A stretch of 64,000 bases of DNA from Blasia pusilla. Lineage: Eukaryota; Marchantiophyta; Marchantiopsida; Blasiales. Location of the stretch: positions 62,434,001-62,498,000 of the forward strand of contig CM114272.1 of assembly GCA_050084515.1 (NCBI GenBank), in the 5' to 3' direction. The notes beneath the pieces were generated by a model. That model searched no databases. It saw nothing but the letters and a program-made list of their open reading frames with translations, and was not told the origin of the DNA. Position numbers and translations under genes: made by a program. The stretch's first letter is position 1. Every line of letters starts with the position of its first letter. Shown here piece by piece: positions 35,182 to 47,601 of this stretch.

Positions 35182-36396
35182 TTACAGAGCAAGGACTTGG
35201 CAGGCTCCACGAGGCAATGGCTCAGCAAACGGAATTTTCCTGGGGATATCTTCGTAGAGGGTCAGGGACGCAACAGACGGTTTGGCTGCCTCGTTGATCT
35301 CTACGACCGCCACTGCTGCTAGACTACTAGTACCGACGATGCATAACCTTCCACCCAGGCTGACTAGCTCTGGACTCCAAGCGAGCACGGGGGCTTTATC
35401 ATCCAGGACCCCTTTGATGGGTTCCCAAACATCTTTGATAGGGTTGTAAACAGATATCTCGTTCTTTCCTTCAGAAGAATGTGAATCGCCCACTGCATAT
35501 AGCTTACCTTTCAGTGCAACTGTTTTTGACTGCCAGCCTGTGTTGAGCCCATTTGCCATGTCCACCCATTCATCCTTCTGCGGATCATAAACTAGACCCA
35601 CCAAATTCTCACTTGAAGAATTCACAACATACAATTTCCCACCCAGAACTGCGCTGTCGTATAATTCCATGGGAATGTTCATACTCGAGATGAGTCTCCA
35701 CTGATTGGTGAACGGATCGTAAGCCTCAGCTGTTGCCCCGGCGTTTTGATCCCTCTCTGTAAAACCACCGACTACGTACAAGCGGTTGTTTATTACCCCT
35801 GCCATGCATTTTGCTCGGGCGACATTTAGACTGGCAGCCGTTTTCCAGCAGTGATGTCGCATGTCGAAATAGGAGACGAAGTTGCATGCACACCCAGAGC
35901 TGAGCTGCCCACCAATCACGAACAGTTTACCGTCGACGACTGCAGAAGCAGAACTGCTGGCAGTTCTGTGTTCGTTCGGAAGTGGAGGAAGTTCGAACCA
36001 CTTGTTTGAAGATGGGTCAAAACCGTGCCAAACATTGCATCGGTCTGCATCTTGAGTCCACAGAAACAGCCACTCTTCTGCAAGCGAAAGCTCTTGCCTT
36101 ACATCATAAAAGACTTTGCCATGAAGAAGTTCCCTCCAACTTCGACACACCGCACTGAGCATTTGGTGATGGGCACGAGGCACGCGCGCAAGACATACGA
36201 GAGCGATTTCGTCAGGAAGCGATGGAATCAACCCGTTTCCATAATCCTCTGTCCTCCCCCTCACTACACGCTCGTCGCCCGGAGATGCAATCCTCTCATT
36301 TTCAGGCTCCTCAGCGATCCTCCTTACTACACGTTCCATTTCCCGACATTCTTCAGTCCCCACGCTCCCTACTCTTTCCTCTTCTACCGTTGTCAT
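35182..36396 (-). CDS. F-box/Kelch-repeat protein
   Basis: A 404-residue single-exon reading frame. An acidic N terminus (1-55) is followed by an F-box at about 56-91 (LIPSLPDEIALVCLARVP ... VCRSWRELL). Kelch repeats occupy about 130-350, seen as repeated GKLFVIGGQ, NRLYVVGGF, GKLYVVNSS, GKLYAVGDS and GRLCIVGTS blades with YDP-W linkers. In plants such proteins are substrate receptors of SCF (SKP1-CUL1-F-box) ubiquitin ligases; the Kelch propeller binds the target, which I cannot name. The upstream M20 is an alternative start. Codons are GC-balanced and the frame is intact, unlike the flanking transposons. Its nearest gene neighbour is the RimP-like gene 6.7 kb away. Confidence 0.92.
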   Translation of the reverse strand: MTTVEEERVGSVGTEECREMERVVRRIAEEPENERIASPGDERVVRGRTEDYGNGLIPSLPDEIALVCLARVPRAHHQMLSAVCRSWRELLHGKVFYDVRQELSLAEEWLFLWTQDADRCNVWHGFDPSSNKWFELPPLPNEHRTASSSASAVVDGKLFVIGGQLSSGCACNFVSYFDMRHHCWKTAASLNVARAKCMAGVINNRLYVVGGFTERDQNAGATAEAYDPFTNQWRLISSMNIPMELYDSAVLGGKLYVVNSSSENLVGLVYDPQKDEWVDMANGLNTGWQSKTVALKGKLYAVGDSHSSEGKNEISVYNPIKDVWEPIKGVLDDKAPVLAWSPELVSLGGRLCIVGTSSLAAVAVVEINEAAKPSVASLTLYEDIPRKIPFAEPLPRGACQVLAL

Positions 36397-37588
36397 TTTC
36401 GCTCATTTGACGATTTCCAGGATCACGGATGTGTCAAGAGATCAGCAGATACACCTGCAAACACGAGAAATGTCAGGCCTGATATAACGCCGGACAGGAA
36501 TGCATTTACGGATTCTCCATCCCCCTCACAACGCACAGGCGAGGTAAGGCGAGGCGAGGCAGGGCAGGGCAAGACAAGAGGAGCTAGACAGCGAGCTAGC
36601 GAGACGACACTGGTGTCTCACGCGTCGAAGAGTTACATCAGTGAAAAGGTCCCACCGGAGCCTCCACAGCCCAGCCCTACCAACGAAAGATGAGCCACTC
36701 CTTCGACCATCGTTATCCAATTCTACACCGTCTTCATCGACCAGCCATCTGACCCACGGCGGATGAGTAACCACCGGAGTCAAAAGACCTCCCTCGGCTG
36801 TCGGCCACTGCTACAACAATCATGTCACAGCCAAAGCAATGACGATCCTCGGGCCGACTGAACTGAAGAGAAACTCCGCTCATCGTCTTCTACGACCATC
36901 GCCCGCCGGCAGGAAGGCTACGACAACAGAGATCCTCTCAGAACTGTCACCCCGAAATTCGTCCTCGACCTCGGAGAGCTACGGATGAATAGAAGTGCGG
37001 ATCGCATCCAATTGATGGACGAATGTCGGAACCGCTCACACTCAGGCGGAGAGCGCGCGGGCACAGAGCTCATGGTGAGCGCTGCGAAATCACAACCGCA
37101 TGTGGTACGCTTAAGACTCGCTGGACCGCGGGCACAGGACTGCAAGTAGGTGAACGAAGGGAACGCGAGGAAGCGAGACTGGACGACACTTCGATCAATG
37201 GAGAGAGCAGAACGGTGCCATAACAGTCGGGAGACCACCGCACTGCAATTCTGACGCACTCCAGTGCTCTGGGACCTACTACTTATTATGCCGCAGGCCC
37301 AGAAATCGAACGGCCAATTCTTGAATCAGAAATTTAGGTTCATTAGAATTCCCGGAATCACCGCCCGAGCTTACACGCTCTCATTCCACCCGCAGCTCCG
37401 GATCGGCCAGCCAATTTCGATCATTCGGCTGGCAAGCATAGTACATGGCACCAATTGTTATGCTGCTGCCCCGTCTCCTCTGGTCCCTGGCCGACGAATG
37501 TAAAGCTCCGTCAAATCGGACCGATTAGCGGCGCGTCAGAGTCCAATTCGCACGATCCTTGCAAGCCCCAATTACATGCGCGTGCGGG

Positions 37589-37625
37589 CGAGCGAGCGAG
37601 CGAGCGGACGGACGGACGGACGGAC
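37589..37625. repeat. GAGC/GGAC tetranucleotide microsatellite
   Basis: (GAGC)n passes directly into (GGAC)n. A similar (GAGC)n of about five units is at 39724-39745. Confidence 0.9.
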
Positions 37626-39111
37626 AGGCAGATATGGCACAACTCCACAAACAAAGATAGTTAACTCGTAACCGCACTCACACGGCTGACAGGAGGCTGG
37701 CTAGGTGGTCGGTGGGTCGGCTCTGTCGGGCAAGCAATTAGGTGCGAACTCGCGGACCGAATGCAAAGCACTTGCGGAGACAAGATGCACCGCGTTCGAA
37801 GAAATCAGAGAGGCGAATCCACCCAGATACCTGAGGACATGAGAGCCTACGACCTCGACGGGCAGGAGTCGTAGCACCGGCGGTCTGGGACGCATCGCCG
37901 AAGCATGCGCCCGAGACTGGACGCATCGAGAGGAAAGACTCACCTATAGCGCTGCGCACAAACGGGACGACGGAATGTCGGTGATCCAGCCGGCAGCGAG
38001 GCTCACACGCGTTCCTCCAAGGCCCACGGCGAGCGAGCACAGAATCGAAGCCTCAACGAATTTCCATCTCCGAACGCAATTCTCGCGCGGGACTGCATCG
38101 ACCAAGACTTCGGTGGGAGCCTGTCGAGATCCCGGTGTCGTCCGATTCCTTCGAAGCTGGGTGTCAAGAACTCAACTTGCACTCGGCACCACGTGAAGAA
38201 CGATGGCTGCAATGACCAGGAGGGACAAACACACAAGGCGAGGAAGAGAAGAGAGATCTCGCAAGGTCAGACTGACTGCTTCTGCCTAGGCCGGATTGTG
38301 ATCTAAGCTCTTGCACATGACGACCATCCGACTGCAACATATGGTGGGGACCTCATTGTGAAAACTGCCATAAATATTTTTATTATTATTATTTACAGGG
38401 TGAGCACAGGCTGCACGACAACATGGTAGGCCGCGCTACCAACATCGATTGCCGCGGGGACGCTTGGGCCTTCCGCCTTTGACACCCCCCGCACCCTCGA
38501 CATCCGTGGGCCGTAAGAGAATCCCACGGCCGATACGAATGAAGCTACGGCGGCGTATGCTTGAGACGCCCCATGGGAAAGGTCGCAATTTTCACGGAAG
38601 TTCAACGACGGAGCTTTACGAAAGCAACGCCGGGAAAATAAACATCGTTACTCACACGCGTAGGTCGAGTTGCGAGGAAGGACGGACCGTAATTCCGTGC
38701 GTCCGTTTCTCTGCGGCGCTGCGCTGCGGAACGCATAAGGCGATAAAATTGTCGTCACTTGCGGTGCCGAGGGTGCGAGCCAATAGGAAATCCATCACCT
38801 CACTGGAACGGAGTGCAGCGGTTGCACTGGATGCCGTAAGCTGAGGGATGGGATCATGGGAGGATGAGAGGCGGTATTACGGCGAGAGTCCCACTCCTCC
38901 TGTCAGAATCGACGGTAAACCAGAACGGGAGTTTGCTTTAGTGCGAGCTTATCGACGAAGAAGTCGACTGACGAGAGAGGAGACGGACGCATCGGATCTC
39001 TCCGGAAGCTTGCGGCGGAAGCCATGTGGGCGGATACGAGAGTGATCGCAATTCTTTCGCTCGAGTTTTGTGGTTCGCGTTTTGCTTGCTCGCGAGCCCA
39101 GTCCAATCCGA

Positions 39112-39275
39112 TCGTCCGAAGTGTAAGCGGAAATCGCGAAGTCTGTCCGATCCTATGGTCTGGAGTGTAAGCGGAAGTCCGGCAGTTTGTCAGATCCGAT
39201 CGTCTGGGATGGAAGCGGAAGTCGCGAAGTCTGTCCGATCCGATCGTGTGGAGTGCGAGCGGAAGTCGCGAAGTT
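39112..39275. repeat. Tandem repeat, ~50 bp x 3-4
   Basis: Units contain GTGTAAGCGGAA, TCGCGAAGTCTGTCCGATC and TGGTCTGGA/GTGTGGAG. The units are well preserved and contain the palindromic core TCGCGA and the motif CCGATCGT. Confidence 0.8.
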
Positions 39276-40731
39276 TGCTGTGCGAAAGTGAAAATCGCTG
39301 CGGCGAATCGGGCGGACGGCAGAGTTCATGGCGGGTAGCACCGTGCGAGCCATCGCACAGAGTCGGAGGGGAGAGGAGTTGCGAGTCCGTCTTCATCATA
39401 CGGAAATCGTCAGCGGAAGGTTAGCGAATCGCGCGAGGAAAAGAAATGCGAGCACAGATTCGAGGATCCTCTCGTATACCCGCCTGCCTATCGGCCTGCG
39501 AAGTAGCACGGAGGGTGACAGTTCCATTGCTCGGCCAACATCTGGCTTCGGAAGGTTGGAGTGCAGACTATGCATGTCGGGGACGCGGCCCGCAGCTCCT
39601 GGCAGAAAGCGACTTCCTCGATTGGGTGCATATTTCAGAGTCCAGATACGTGCGGAACATCGAGGGCGCCCACGACATCATCGGTTCGCCTGTCACTGCG
39701 CTCTGCTCTCTACGGAACCTGTAATGAGCGAGCGAGCGAGCGAGGAACAGTGAATCATGCCATGAGGTAAAGAGAGTACCCCTGATATCCGTCGAGGAAC
39801 GATGGTGACATTCGACAGGTGGATGGGTACTACTAGCCCTCAACTTTCTGCACCGGTGAAGAAGGATCCATCCCGCTGTGACCGGCCATTTTCTGCTGCG
39901 AATTTCTGAAAACCACGGGATCTTCTCGTCTCCTGTGCAAAGTACCACATCCCGGTGGCTGCGATTTCTTCACCAGAGAAAGACAGGTCTTGCAGTGCTA
40001 TCAACGTCTCGAGGTCGGGCTGGTGGGCCGTGGAAAGGGTGGGGAAGTTTCACACCCGCACAATCTCGATTTCACGCCACACATGCTTTTGGCGGATGTC
40101 ACTGACCGAAGATGCGCTTCCTGTGGTGGCGACGTGTTCGGAATAACTCCAAGAGCGTGCCGAAGTACACGAGACAACGAGGGAGTCGACGACCCGTTTC
40201 TTGCAGTGGTCTAATTCGCAGAGGGAGCCACGCGCATTAGAGGAATGGGAGGGATGATCGAGACCCGTGTTGAGCAGCGGGTCCTTCGCAGTGGGATTTC
40301 GGACAGGTGCACGTGGGATCTCGTTTTTGAGAGAGACATTGTGACGAAGGTCTCAGATTGAAGCTATGGTCATCGTGTTAAGTAAAACTTCCGTAGCTCA
40401 AACAGGAAATTCACCGTCTGTCCAGCACCTTGGATTTCGACACGCGACATTTGCGTGCCACTTGATGTTTCTCGCTGTCCCTGAGCACGATAGGAAAAGG
40501 CAACATGGACTTAAGTATTCCGATGCACTCCAGCTTTTAGATTCTGACCAGAGCTCTCAGCTGTCACGACCCCGGGGGTTGGATTCTCTAATCTACATCT
40601 CACCGTAGAGGATGGGAGTGATGTCCCTTCTTTCATAGGTTTACGAAGCTTCCGAACTTAGTTGAGCTGAGTTCTCAAACTTTGTTTTTTAGAATCTATG
40701 CTATGATCGCAGGATAATTTCTTATTATCAA

Positions 40732-40782
40732 GAGCCTCATGGCGGAGATCGTTATCAAGAAACGATCTCCGCCATGAGGCTC
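40732..40782. repeat. Perfect 22-bp inverted repeat with 7-nt loop
   Basis: Arms GAGCCTCATGGCGGAGATCGTT (40732-40753, first 20: GAGCCTCATGGCGGAGATCG) and its exact reverse complement at 40761-40782 enclose ATCAAGA. It forms a strong hairpin on either strand. The flanks are AT-rich. It is too short for a usual plant miRNA precursor. Confidence 0.95.
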
Positions 40783-40799
40783 AACATAAAGAAAACAAT

Positions 40800-42060
40800 G
40801 TCCATAAGCTATTTGGAAGTACGCTTATTAGAAGTAATCGACAGAAATCATGAGCCGATTGTACAGAAGTCCAAGTAGGACGCAAGTCACTTGCTTCCTC
40901 ATTTACACATCCAATAAATAAGTCAGCACCGACTACAGGCGGTAAACGGAAAGGAAGTTGCACAAGAAACGATGAATTTCCACGAGAAAGCTATGAAATC
41001 TAGAATAACTGAAGCGAGAAATGATGCCTCAGGAGACTGGAAGAGCACCATTCTTGCAGTGCTTTACAAGAGCAACAATCAAAGCCGCAAAATCTAAAAG
41101 CGGAAGACCATAAGGCAGTTGTACAAGAAAGCTCACTTTACACGAGAAACTAAGAAAACGAATTTTTACAAGGTCTACTGGAAATGAGTTTCTGGAGACT
41201 GGAAGAGCACGAATTCCGCAATGATTCAGACGAGCAGTAATCAAATCCACAGAAACTACCAGAGCAGACCAGAAAGAGGCTGAGCGCTTAAAGGCTCAAT
41301 TTACACGGGAAACCAAGAAATCGAGCCTACATTAATGAAGAAGCGTGCAAATAAGCCTCTGGAGACACGAATCCCGCCAGCTGATTCCGACGGAGCCCTT
41401 GTTCCCTCGATGACGGTATGATGGAAGGTACAAGATGGACGGGAAAGGGGCATCTGGTTCGCGTGTTACGCTTGCTAGCAGCTGGTTGGTGGTGGGTTTG
41501 ATTTGACCGTGGATAGACAGGCTTTCGGCGCACATGGGACAGACTCGAAAGTCACGGCGCAAAGGGCGCTCCCCGAGGCTGCTGGCATCCGATGAGTTTA
41601 TTGCGGAGCATTCAAAAAACCCTGCCGTGATGGAGACTCGGAGAGTCGGCGTACACAGGAACAAAGGAGACACTCGACCTTCGTCTCAGCCTACCGCCGA
41701 ATTAGCTTCGCTCTCATAACGATTTCAGATCCGATGTAGATCTGCCGCGAAATCTGTGAACATTCCAGCACCAGCTTGTGACCGCTTTACCAGACGTCGC
41801 GATAATGGAATGGTGCTACCTATTCCGCGAGAGTCGCGAAACTCGGGGTTAGGGAGAGAAGAGGGGAGTCAGGCATTCATACCACATCTTCCCTGCTAAG
41901 ATCTAGCTAGATCCAGAGTCTGCGAACGTTCGAGCGCCAGCAACTGACCGCTTTCGCCAAAAGCCGCGACGAGCGAATGGTGTTACCTGTTCCGCGACAG
42001 TCGCGAAAACGCGAGGAGTCGGGGATCCTCACTACGTCTTCTTGGATCTTCATCTGACCG
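40800..42060. repeat. Two sets of degenerate ~165-bp repeats
   Basis: The first set (about 40900-41380) repeats GGAGACTGGAAGAGCAC, TACAAGA and CACGAGAAA blocks two to three times. The second (41745-41905 and 41918-42060) repeats GACCGCTTT, GCGACGA/GCGATAA, ATGGTGTTACCT and TTCCGCGA-AGTCGCGAAA. No coding function is visible. Confidence 0.6.
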
Positions 42061-42231
42061 AAGTATCGTCCACTCCAAGGCTTTCCACAAATAAATCCGT
42101 AGCAACCCGAGGCTTTAATTATTGTCTTCAGCGACCCGCACATAGAGCAATTGGTTGTCCGTCCACGACTTTCCCCGTGAGATCTAGATTCTCGGACCGC
42201 CCCAGCTCAGCACAATAGGGGCGCACATAAA

Positions 42232-43101
42232 TTAGACCTCACGCGGCTGTCCTTGGAAAACAAGAAATGGGATCACCACCGGCGTTTCTTCGTGATTCCT
42301 CGTCCGTCTCTGCTTGCCGTTTAGCCCGTTAGATTCGTGGCTCTCGTCATCTGCCTCATCCCCGTGGACGACCACGTAGGATGACAGCAACCATTCGTAG
42401 ACACAGCCATACATTATGTCTTTCAGTGCAAGAATGACCAAATGACCGCCGTAGAATAGTCGTGAACGATTCCTCACAAGAGCTGAAAACAGAGAGCAAC
42501 CGACCATACGCCACCAGTAAAACAGATTGGCAATTGTCGGATCTAGGATGACTTTTGCATTTTCTTGGAAACCTTTGGGTGAAAATCCATTTGCAATGAA
42601 ATTTTGCAGTCTCTGCCCCCACGGATGTGCCAGATTGGACGAGTGCTTGACCTGTTCTTGAGTTGGGGCACGTTGAGAAATGTCGTCCTGCGGGTACCCG
42701 TCTCCGCTGCAATAATCCACCCTTGGAAACAAAATGGGCTGTAGGTTGGAACAAATCATGTAGATACCATGTAGGTTGGAACACATTAGATACCAGAGCC
42801 TTGCGGAACTTTCAAGGCGGTACATGGCATCCATGGAAACGAATTCCAATGCGGTGTTGCCGCCAATTACTGACAATGCCCATGGCTGTAGCATACAGAG
42901 AATGGGTCACTATTGAACATGGCCACATTCTTATTAGATCCGTGTGAAGTGTGTACATCACCTCTGACAAGGAGTTGGGTCAAATAACCGTCCCACCCGA
43001 AAATGCATGGACGAGCTTGAGCATCCTGCGCAGGGAGTGAACCTAAGAGCTTCCTCCAAGGGTATCTAAAAGATTTCCAATTCGACCCAAGTTCATAGAT
43101 T
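42232..43101 (-). other. Region downstream of the RimP-like stop; open frames of unknown meaning
   Basis: A 220-codon open frame (42232-42894) and a shorter one (42867-43109) follow the stop codon. They have no family signature and no clear splice link. They may be the 3' untranslated region or a decayed gene. Confidence 0.3.
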
Positions 43102-46100
43102 TCATACATCTAGATAGAGTCGGACAAGTTTGAGTGACGTCAAGGGAACGTGAGCTCTCCACTTTCTTTGCTTGCTATTCAACGGTCGACCCTTGCCTTG
43201 AACCTCGCGATTGACTTTCACATTCGCAAGTTTCCAAACTGACATACCAGCTTCGCTATCCAGAGACTCCAGTTCTAGCACACCGTCTTTCTTATTAGGC
43301 TCTCCTTCATTCCCTACTTCACTTTCCAAGTACTCAACGTACATTGGCAGCTGCTTGAACCGTTCCAAATCCTCTGGTATTCTGATGATTCGCTCTGCGC
43401 CAGGGGATGAAACCTGCTAAATGCAACTAAGATTAGAAACACTCCAGAGACATGGCTTACAAATATTCCATCTGACGATGGTCAAAAACAGAAGAAAAGT
43501 TTTGACTTTGGAACTCGTCCAACCTTGTTTTCGGTTCACCTTGCCGGGATAATTCCAAAGCTTCTTCAAATCTAACATCGACTTAAACTGGAAAAAAGGG
43601 GTACCTCGACAGCCACGGTGCTCGGAATAGTGCCCGCTTCCGATGCTTCACTCAACACTTGATTGTAATCCCTCGAGAAGCGTTCTATGTCAGCCATTGT
43701 CGGGGACCCATATCTGGAGACCACCACAAAGACATCAAAAGCTGATTTCACGACCAAAATAAAATTTGCAGAGCTAACCAGGCATAAATATTTATAAATC
43801 TACACCCTCAACCCAATGATGTGTGCGCATGCGACCCTAAAAATAAGTTGCCCGTTAGGAAGGCTGCTTGTCCCGACGGTATAACACGGCTCAGCAGAGC
43901 CTAGACAGCCATCGGTATCTCGCCAACGTGAAGAATTCATATGAAACATGCTGGAAATTGTGGGTCGAGATTACTTCTCTCAAAACACTAGAATAATATT
44001 ACACCCACTATGGATCATTTTCCAAACACAATCTTCGAAGCAATGTGGTCCTCCTTTCACACCGATATAATAGTTTGATGCTGACTTCTAGCAAGGTTCT
44101 GGGCTTTGGAGCGAGATTCTTCATCGACTGTACTCCGGGAGTACAGCCTGTTGTAGTCTTGGAACCATAGAACTTGCACTCTGGTTGGACGCTGCTAGTT
44201 GATGGGATGCATGCAGAAGGAAGAATTGATGAAAGCAATCACTAAGATTATCGTGTTAGTGCTTCGGAAATGGATAATGAGTTCGGGCCTTCCAGGTTTC
44301 AGCTCAGATTCTCTTGACAGAAAACTTTACCTCATCTGAGTTATGAATCAAAGAAACAATATTAATCAGTGCCTCAGCTTTAGGCATTGAATCTGGCCTG
44401 CTGAACTTGTGTTATCCCATGACACGAGTTGTCAACTTTGATAGAGTATAAAAGGATAGACTACAATGGTTTTGTTATGTCCGTCATTGTATAGTAGATA
44501 ATCCATTGGTAAGAACCACAAGACACTAATTTTTCCGTCTAGTAGTGGCTGCCAGAAAACTTTATTCCTTCTCCACTTACTCTGTAAATGACTAAACAGT
44601 AGCGCTTCATTATCTTATGTATTTGTACAAACCTATCATGAAAGCCCAAGTTGCAAACGCAAGAGAATTTCCAAGGTTTGGAACTTACTGGTTAGAAAGC
44701 TTGTCTAATCGCACACGGATAAGACCATCCGGAGACACTTTGAAAGCAAATAGAGAGAGGTCGCTGCCGAAGCTTGCCACCATCTCCTCAGCAAGGTCCA
44801 GTGCCTTCTTTCCCCAATAAGTCCCTCCTAGAACCACTCCTCCTCCATCTCCTCCATCACCAATCTACAGATAGCCACTGCCATATTATTCATGTGCAAC
44901 CGAGGATACATAGTACATAATTTCTGAAAGGTAACAAAAGATTAGAAAAATGTTTGTCCCACAATGGCAGTGCACAAGGACAGACTACACAAGCCCATCA
45001 CAAAGCTGGTTTGTCATCATTCCAAGAAACGCTAGACAGAAGGGAACATTATGAATACCTCAGCTTCATCTTCTTCTTCATCCCAGAATTCTTCGTCAAA
45101 GCCATCCTCATCCTCAAATTCATCTTCAATATCTTCCGCTAGCTCGTTCTCTATCTCTGCCATCAAATACTTCATCTTTTTCAGCACTAAAAGTAATCCT
45201 CTTGTTAACTATCTCAAAAGATGAATAAAGATCTCTACTTCATAGTTGAGATGCTCAGATAGATCCCAACTATGAAGCATGATAGGATGGAAAATCTACA
45301 GAATGCTGCAGAACCTAACTAGATGCCTTCGTGTAGTTCTTTTAGAAATTTTACACACTACCCTACACACTCCAGTTCTTGTAGTCATGTTTATCATCTT
45401 TGGAGATTAATGGTCTCAATCATTTCCACTTTCATCACGAGAGTCACTCTTGCAGCTGTTGCACTCTCTACCCTAAGTTTCTTAGCTTGATGACCTGAGT
45501 GGACTCATGGGAAGTTTGAAAGTTCAGGCACCAATCCAGAGTCGAATACTTCTACACAATCTGAACAAATACAAGGTCTTTAGAAAGAAATCCGCTCACA
45601 CTGACTACATCTACACTAGCGAGGCTGAGCAGGCAGTCCAGGCCAGCTCACCACATGAAAATGTAATTCCCTGCTAACATTCTCAATGAGTATCTTTGCA
45701 AAATATGAACCCTGCTTCATAAGCTGCAATCTGGAAATTCAACAACCAATCAATCATGAACCCTCATCCACATTACAATCACCACTGGACAAACTTCAAC
45801 CCTTCAATTCTGGTCAAAGACTATCGCAGGGATACTTACTTTGCAAATATTTGCTTTCAAGGGATTAAGGATTGTCCATGGTTAGCCTACGCTAGTTACA
45901 ACTCAGTCAATGTTGTTAAAGTTCACACTCCTAAACCCTTGGTCTGCATGGATCCTAAATTCATTCAGTTTATTCTTCCTCGCCCATCCACATGCATGTG
46001 AGGATACTGTTTCATCACCAGAATAATAGGATTCCCTCGTACATCCCTTACTGAAAGTCATACAACCAATCATTTGCATGCTATTGGCGGCGGATTGCAT

Positions 46101-47601
46101 ATGAATCCGTGAAATTAGAAAACTCACGAAAGTAAAAGTATCAGGAAGAAATTTACAGTCGTCTCAACTGTTCCTAGGATCTTTCAAGATGATCAAAGAA
46201 ATGAGGAGGTGGAATGAGAAGGAGAAGATGGCCAAGGAGGACCCACGAAAGCAAAAGAGCTACCACAGCATGTCAAGGCTCATAGGTTCTCCCGTGATTC
46301 ATACCATCAGAAAATTCTTCATCTTCCGCTAGCTCGACGTCTTCTTCGTCCTCTTCCATTATCTCAGAGTCCATGTCTCTAACACCATCATCCTCTCCTT
46401 CATACTCGCTGTCACTGACGCATTCCGTTTCACCACGCGTAACAGACTCGTCTTCATGATACTTCTCTGCCTTCAGCTTCATCTTCTTTGCTTTTTTCTT
46501 CATTTTCTTATAATCGTCTTCACTTTCACTTCCACTTTCACTTCCACTGTCACTGTCAGAATCCTCTTCCTGCTTCTCAGACATAGTTAACATTACTTTC
46601 TTGTCATCGCCTTCATTGTCATTATGGTAACCCTTTTCTCGCTTCTTAGCGATTTTCATCTCTTTCATTTCCTTCTTAGCTGCCTTCGCTTGCTTCTTCA
46701 TGTCCTTCTCATCGCCTTCACTGTCACTGCCTCGGACTGTTATTTCCATCTTAGCAGCTTCCACTTGTTTCTTCCTTTCCTTCTCAGCTTCCTTACTCTT
46801 CTTCTTCCTGTCCTTCTCCTCAAATGTTTCAATGTAGTTCTCTCCGTCGGAATCATACTTGTTCTTCTCAACAACCTTTACGTTTCCTCTCGTCAGAATT
46901 TCCTTTTCCACTTCAACTTGACTGCAAGGTTCTTCTTCGTGTCCTACCAATGGTTTCGTTTCTTTGAGCTCCCTTTGCTTCCCTTCCTGTTTCTCTCCAT
47001 TGCCTTCGTTAAAAGGATTTACGACAGATGCACCTGAATCGCTCCCCGATTGGTATCCAGCTCGTACATCCTTGAAGGGAACGTCCTGCCCTCCATCTTT
47101 AACAGCGACTTGCCCAGAAAAGTTCCTCCTGTACCCTCTTTGACACTGGAGAGGGAGCCATTGCAAGCCAGAGTCACGCGGGAACGGCCTTGAAACCCCA
47201 CACACTGCTTTCTTCCAAGTGGAGATTTCCAAATGAGCTAAGATTGAGTGATCTGACCGTGAATAAGTTGGGGCAGTAGCAACAGAGCAACAGGGAAGAG
47301 TAGCGAAGGAACACGCCCTCATCCTTCCACTGCTTGTGCTACCCGTGGACGAAAAGCCCAGCCACCCTCCACGGCCCCCGATTGGCAATTCTTGCACTGG
47401 TCCAGCGATTGGTACAACAAATTTGCTGTCAGCTACCAAGTATCTCCGGTCGATGTCATCTAACCTACTCACATTCAGTGACTCCCGGCGACAAACTGTG
47501 ACTAATCCGACCGACCGCGTAGTAAAGCTCTTGGAAGACTGCAGAGAGAGCCTCTGGGGCAGCGACAGTGACCCTTGCATGAGAGTGGGACACGAAATCA
47601 T
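43102..47601 (-). CDS. RimP-like (DUF150) ribosome maturation factor, plastid type, five exons
   Basis: Exons on the minus strand: 47601-46305, 45186-45059, 44864-44689, 43713-43605, 43413-43102. All introns have GT/AG ends and the phases join, giving about 673 residues. The N terminus (MISCPTLMQGSLSLPQRLSL) is Ser/Thr/Arg-rich with few acids, like a chloroplast transit peptide. Residues ~200-475 are acidic/Lys-rich low complexity. The RimP domain is in exons 3-5: LDLAEEMVASFGSDLSLFAF, IRVRLDKLSN, YGSPTMADIERFSRDYNQ, AVEVSSPGAERIIRIPEDL, and the end SKQRKWRAHVPLTSLKLVRL. Bacterial RimP assists 30S subunit assembly; the plant form is expected to act in plastid ribosome assembly. Bacterial RimP is ~150 residues, so the long linker is notable. 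Confidence 0.9.

Larger units (their letters stand above)
36397..40731. other. GC-rich intergenic region, no gene supported
   Basis: Many short open frames on both strands arise from high GC and lack any domain. Likely contents are the promoter and 5' untranslated region of the F-box gene (TC-rich near 36400) and local repeats listed separately. Confidence 0.5.

Noticed and set aside
36025-36693. A 222-codon plus-strand open frame overlapping the F-box gene start
   Set aside because: It is the antisense shadow of the F-box/Kelch coding region and its GC-rich leader.
39112-39275. CRISPR-like array
   Set aside because: Eukaryotic context, units are adjacent and lack unique spacers.
38449-39753. 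Several plus-strand open frames over 100 codons in the GC-rich island
   Set aside because: High GC makes stops rare; composition is Arg/Ser/Pro-rich with no motif, and some cover tandem repeats.
40732-40782. miRNA precursor at the perfect hairpin
   Set aside because: The loop is only 7 nt and the stem 22 bp, shorter than plant precursors, with no extended lower stem.
42232-42894. A 220-codon open frame just downstream of the RimP-like gene
   Set aside because: No domain, no convincing splice sites, and it lies where the 3' untranslated region is expected. Kept only as an unknown region.
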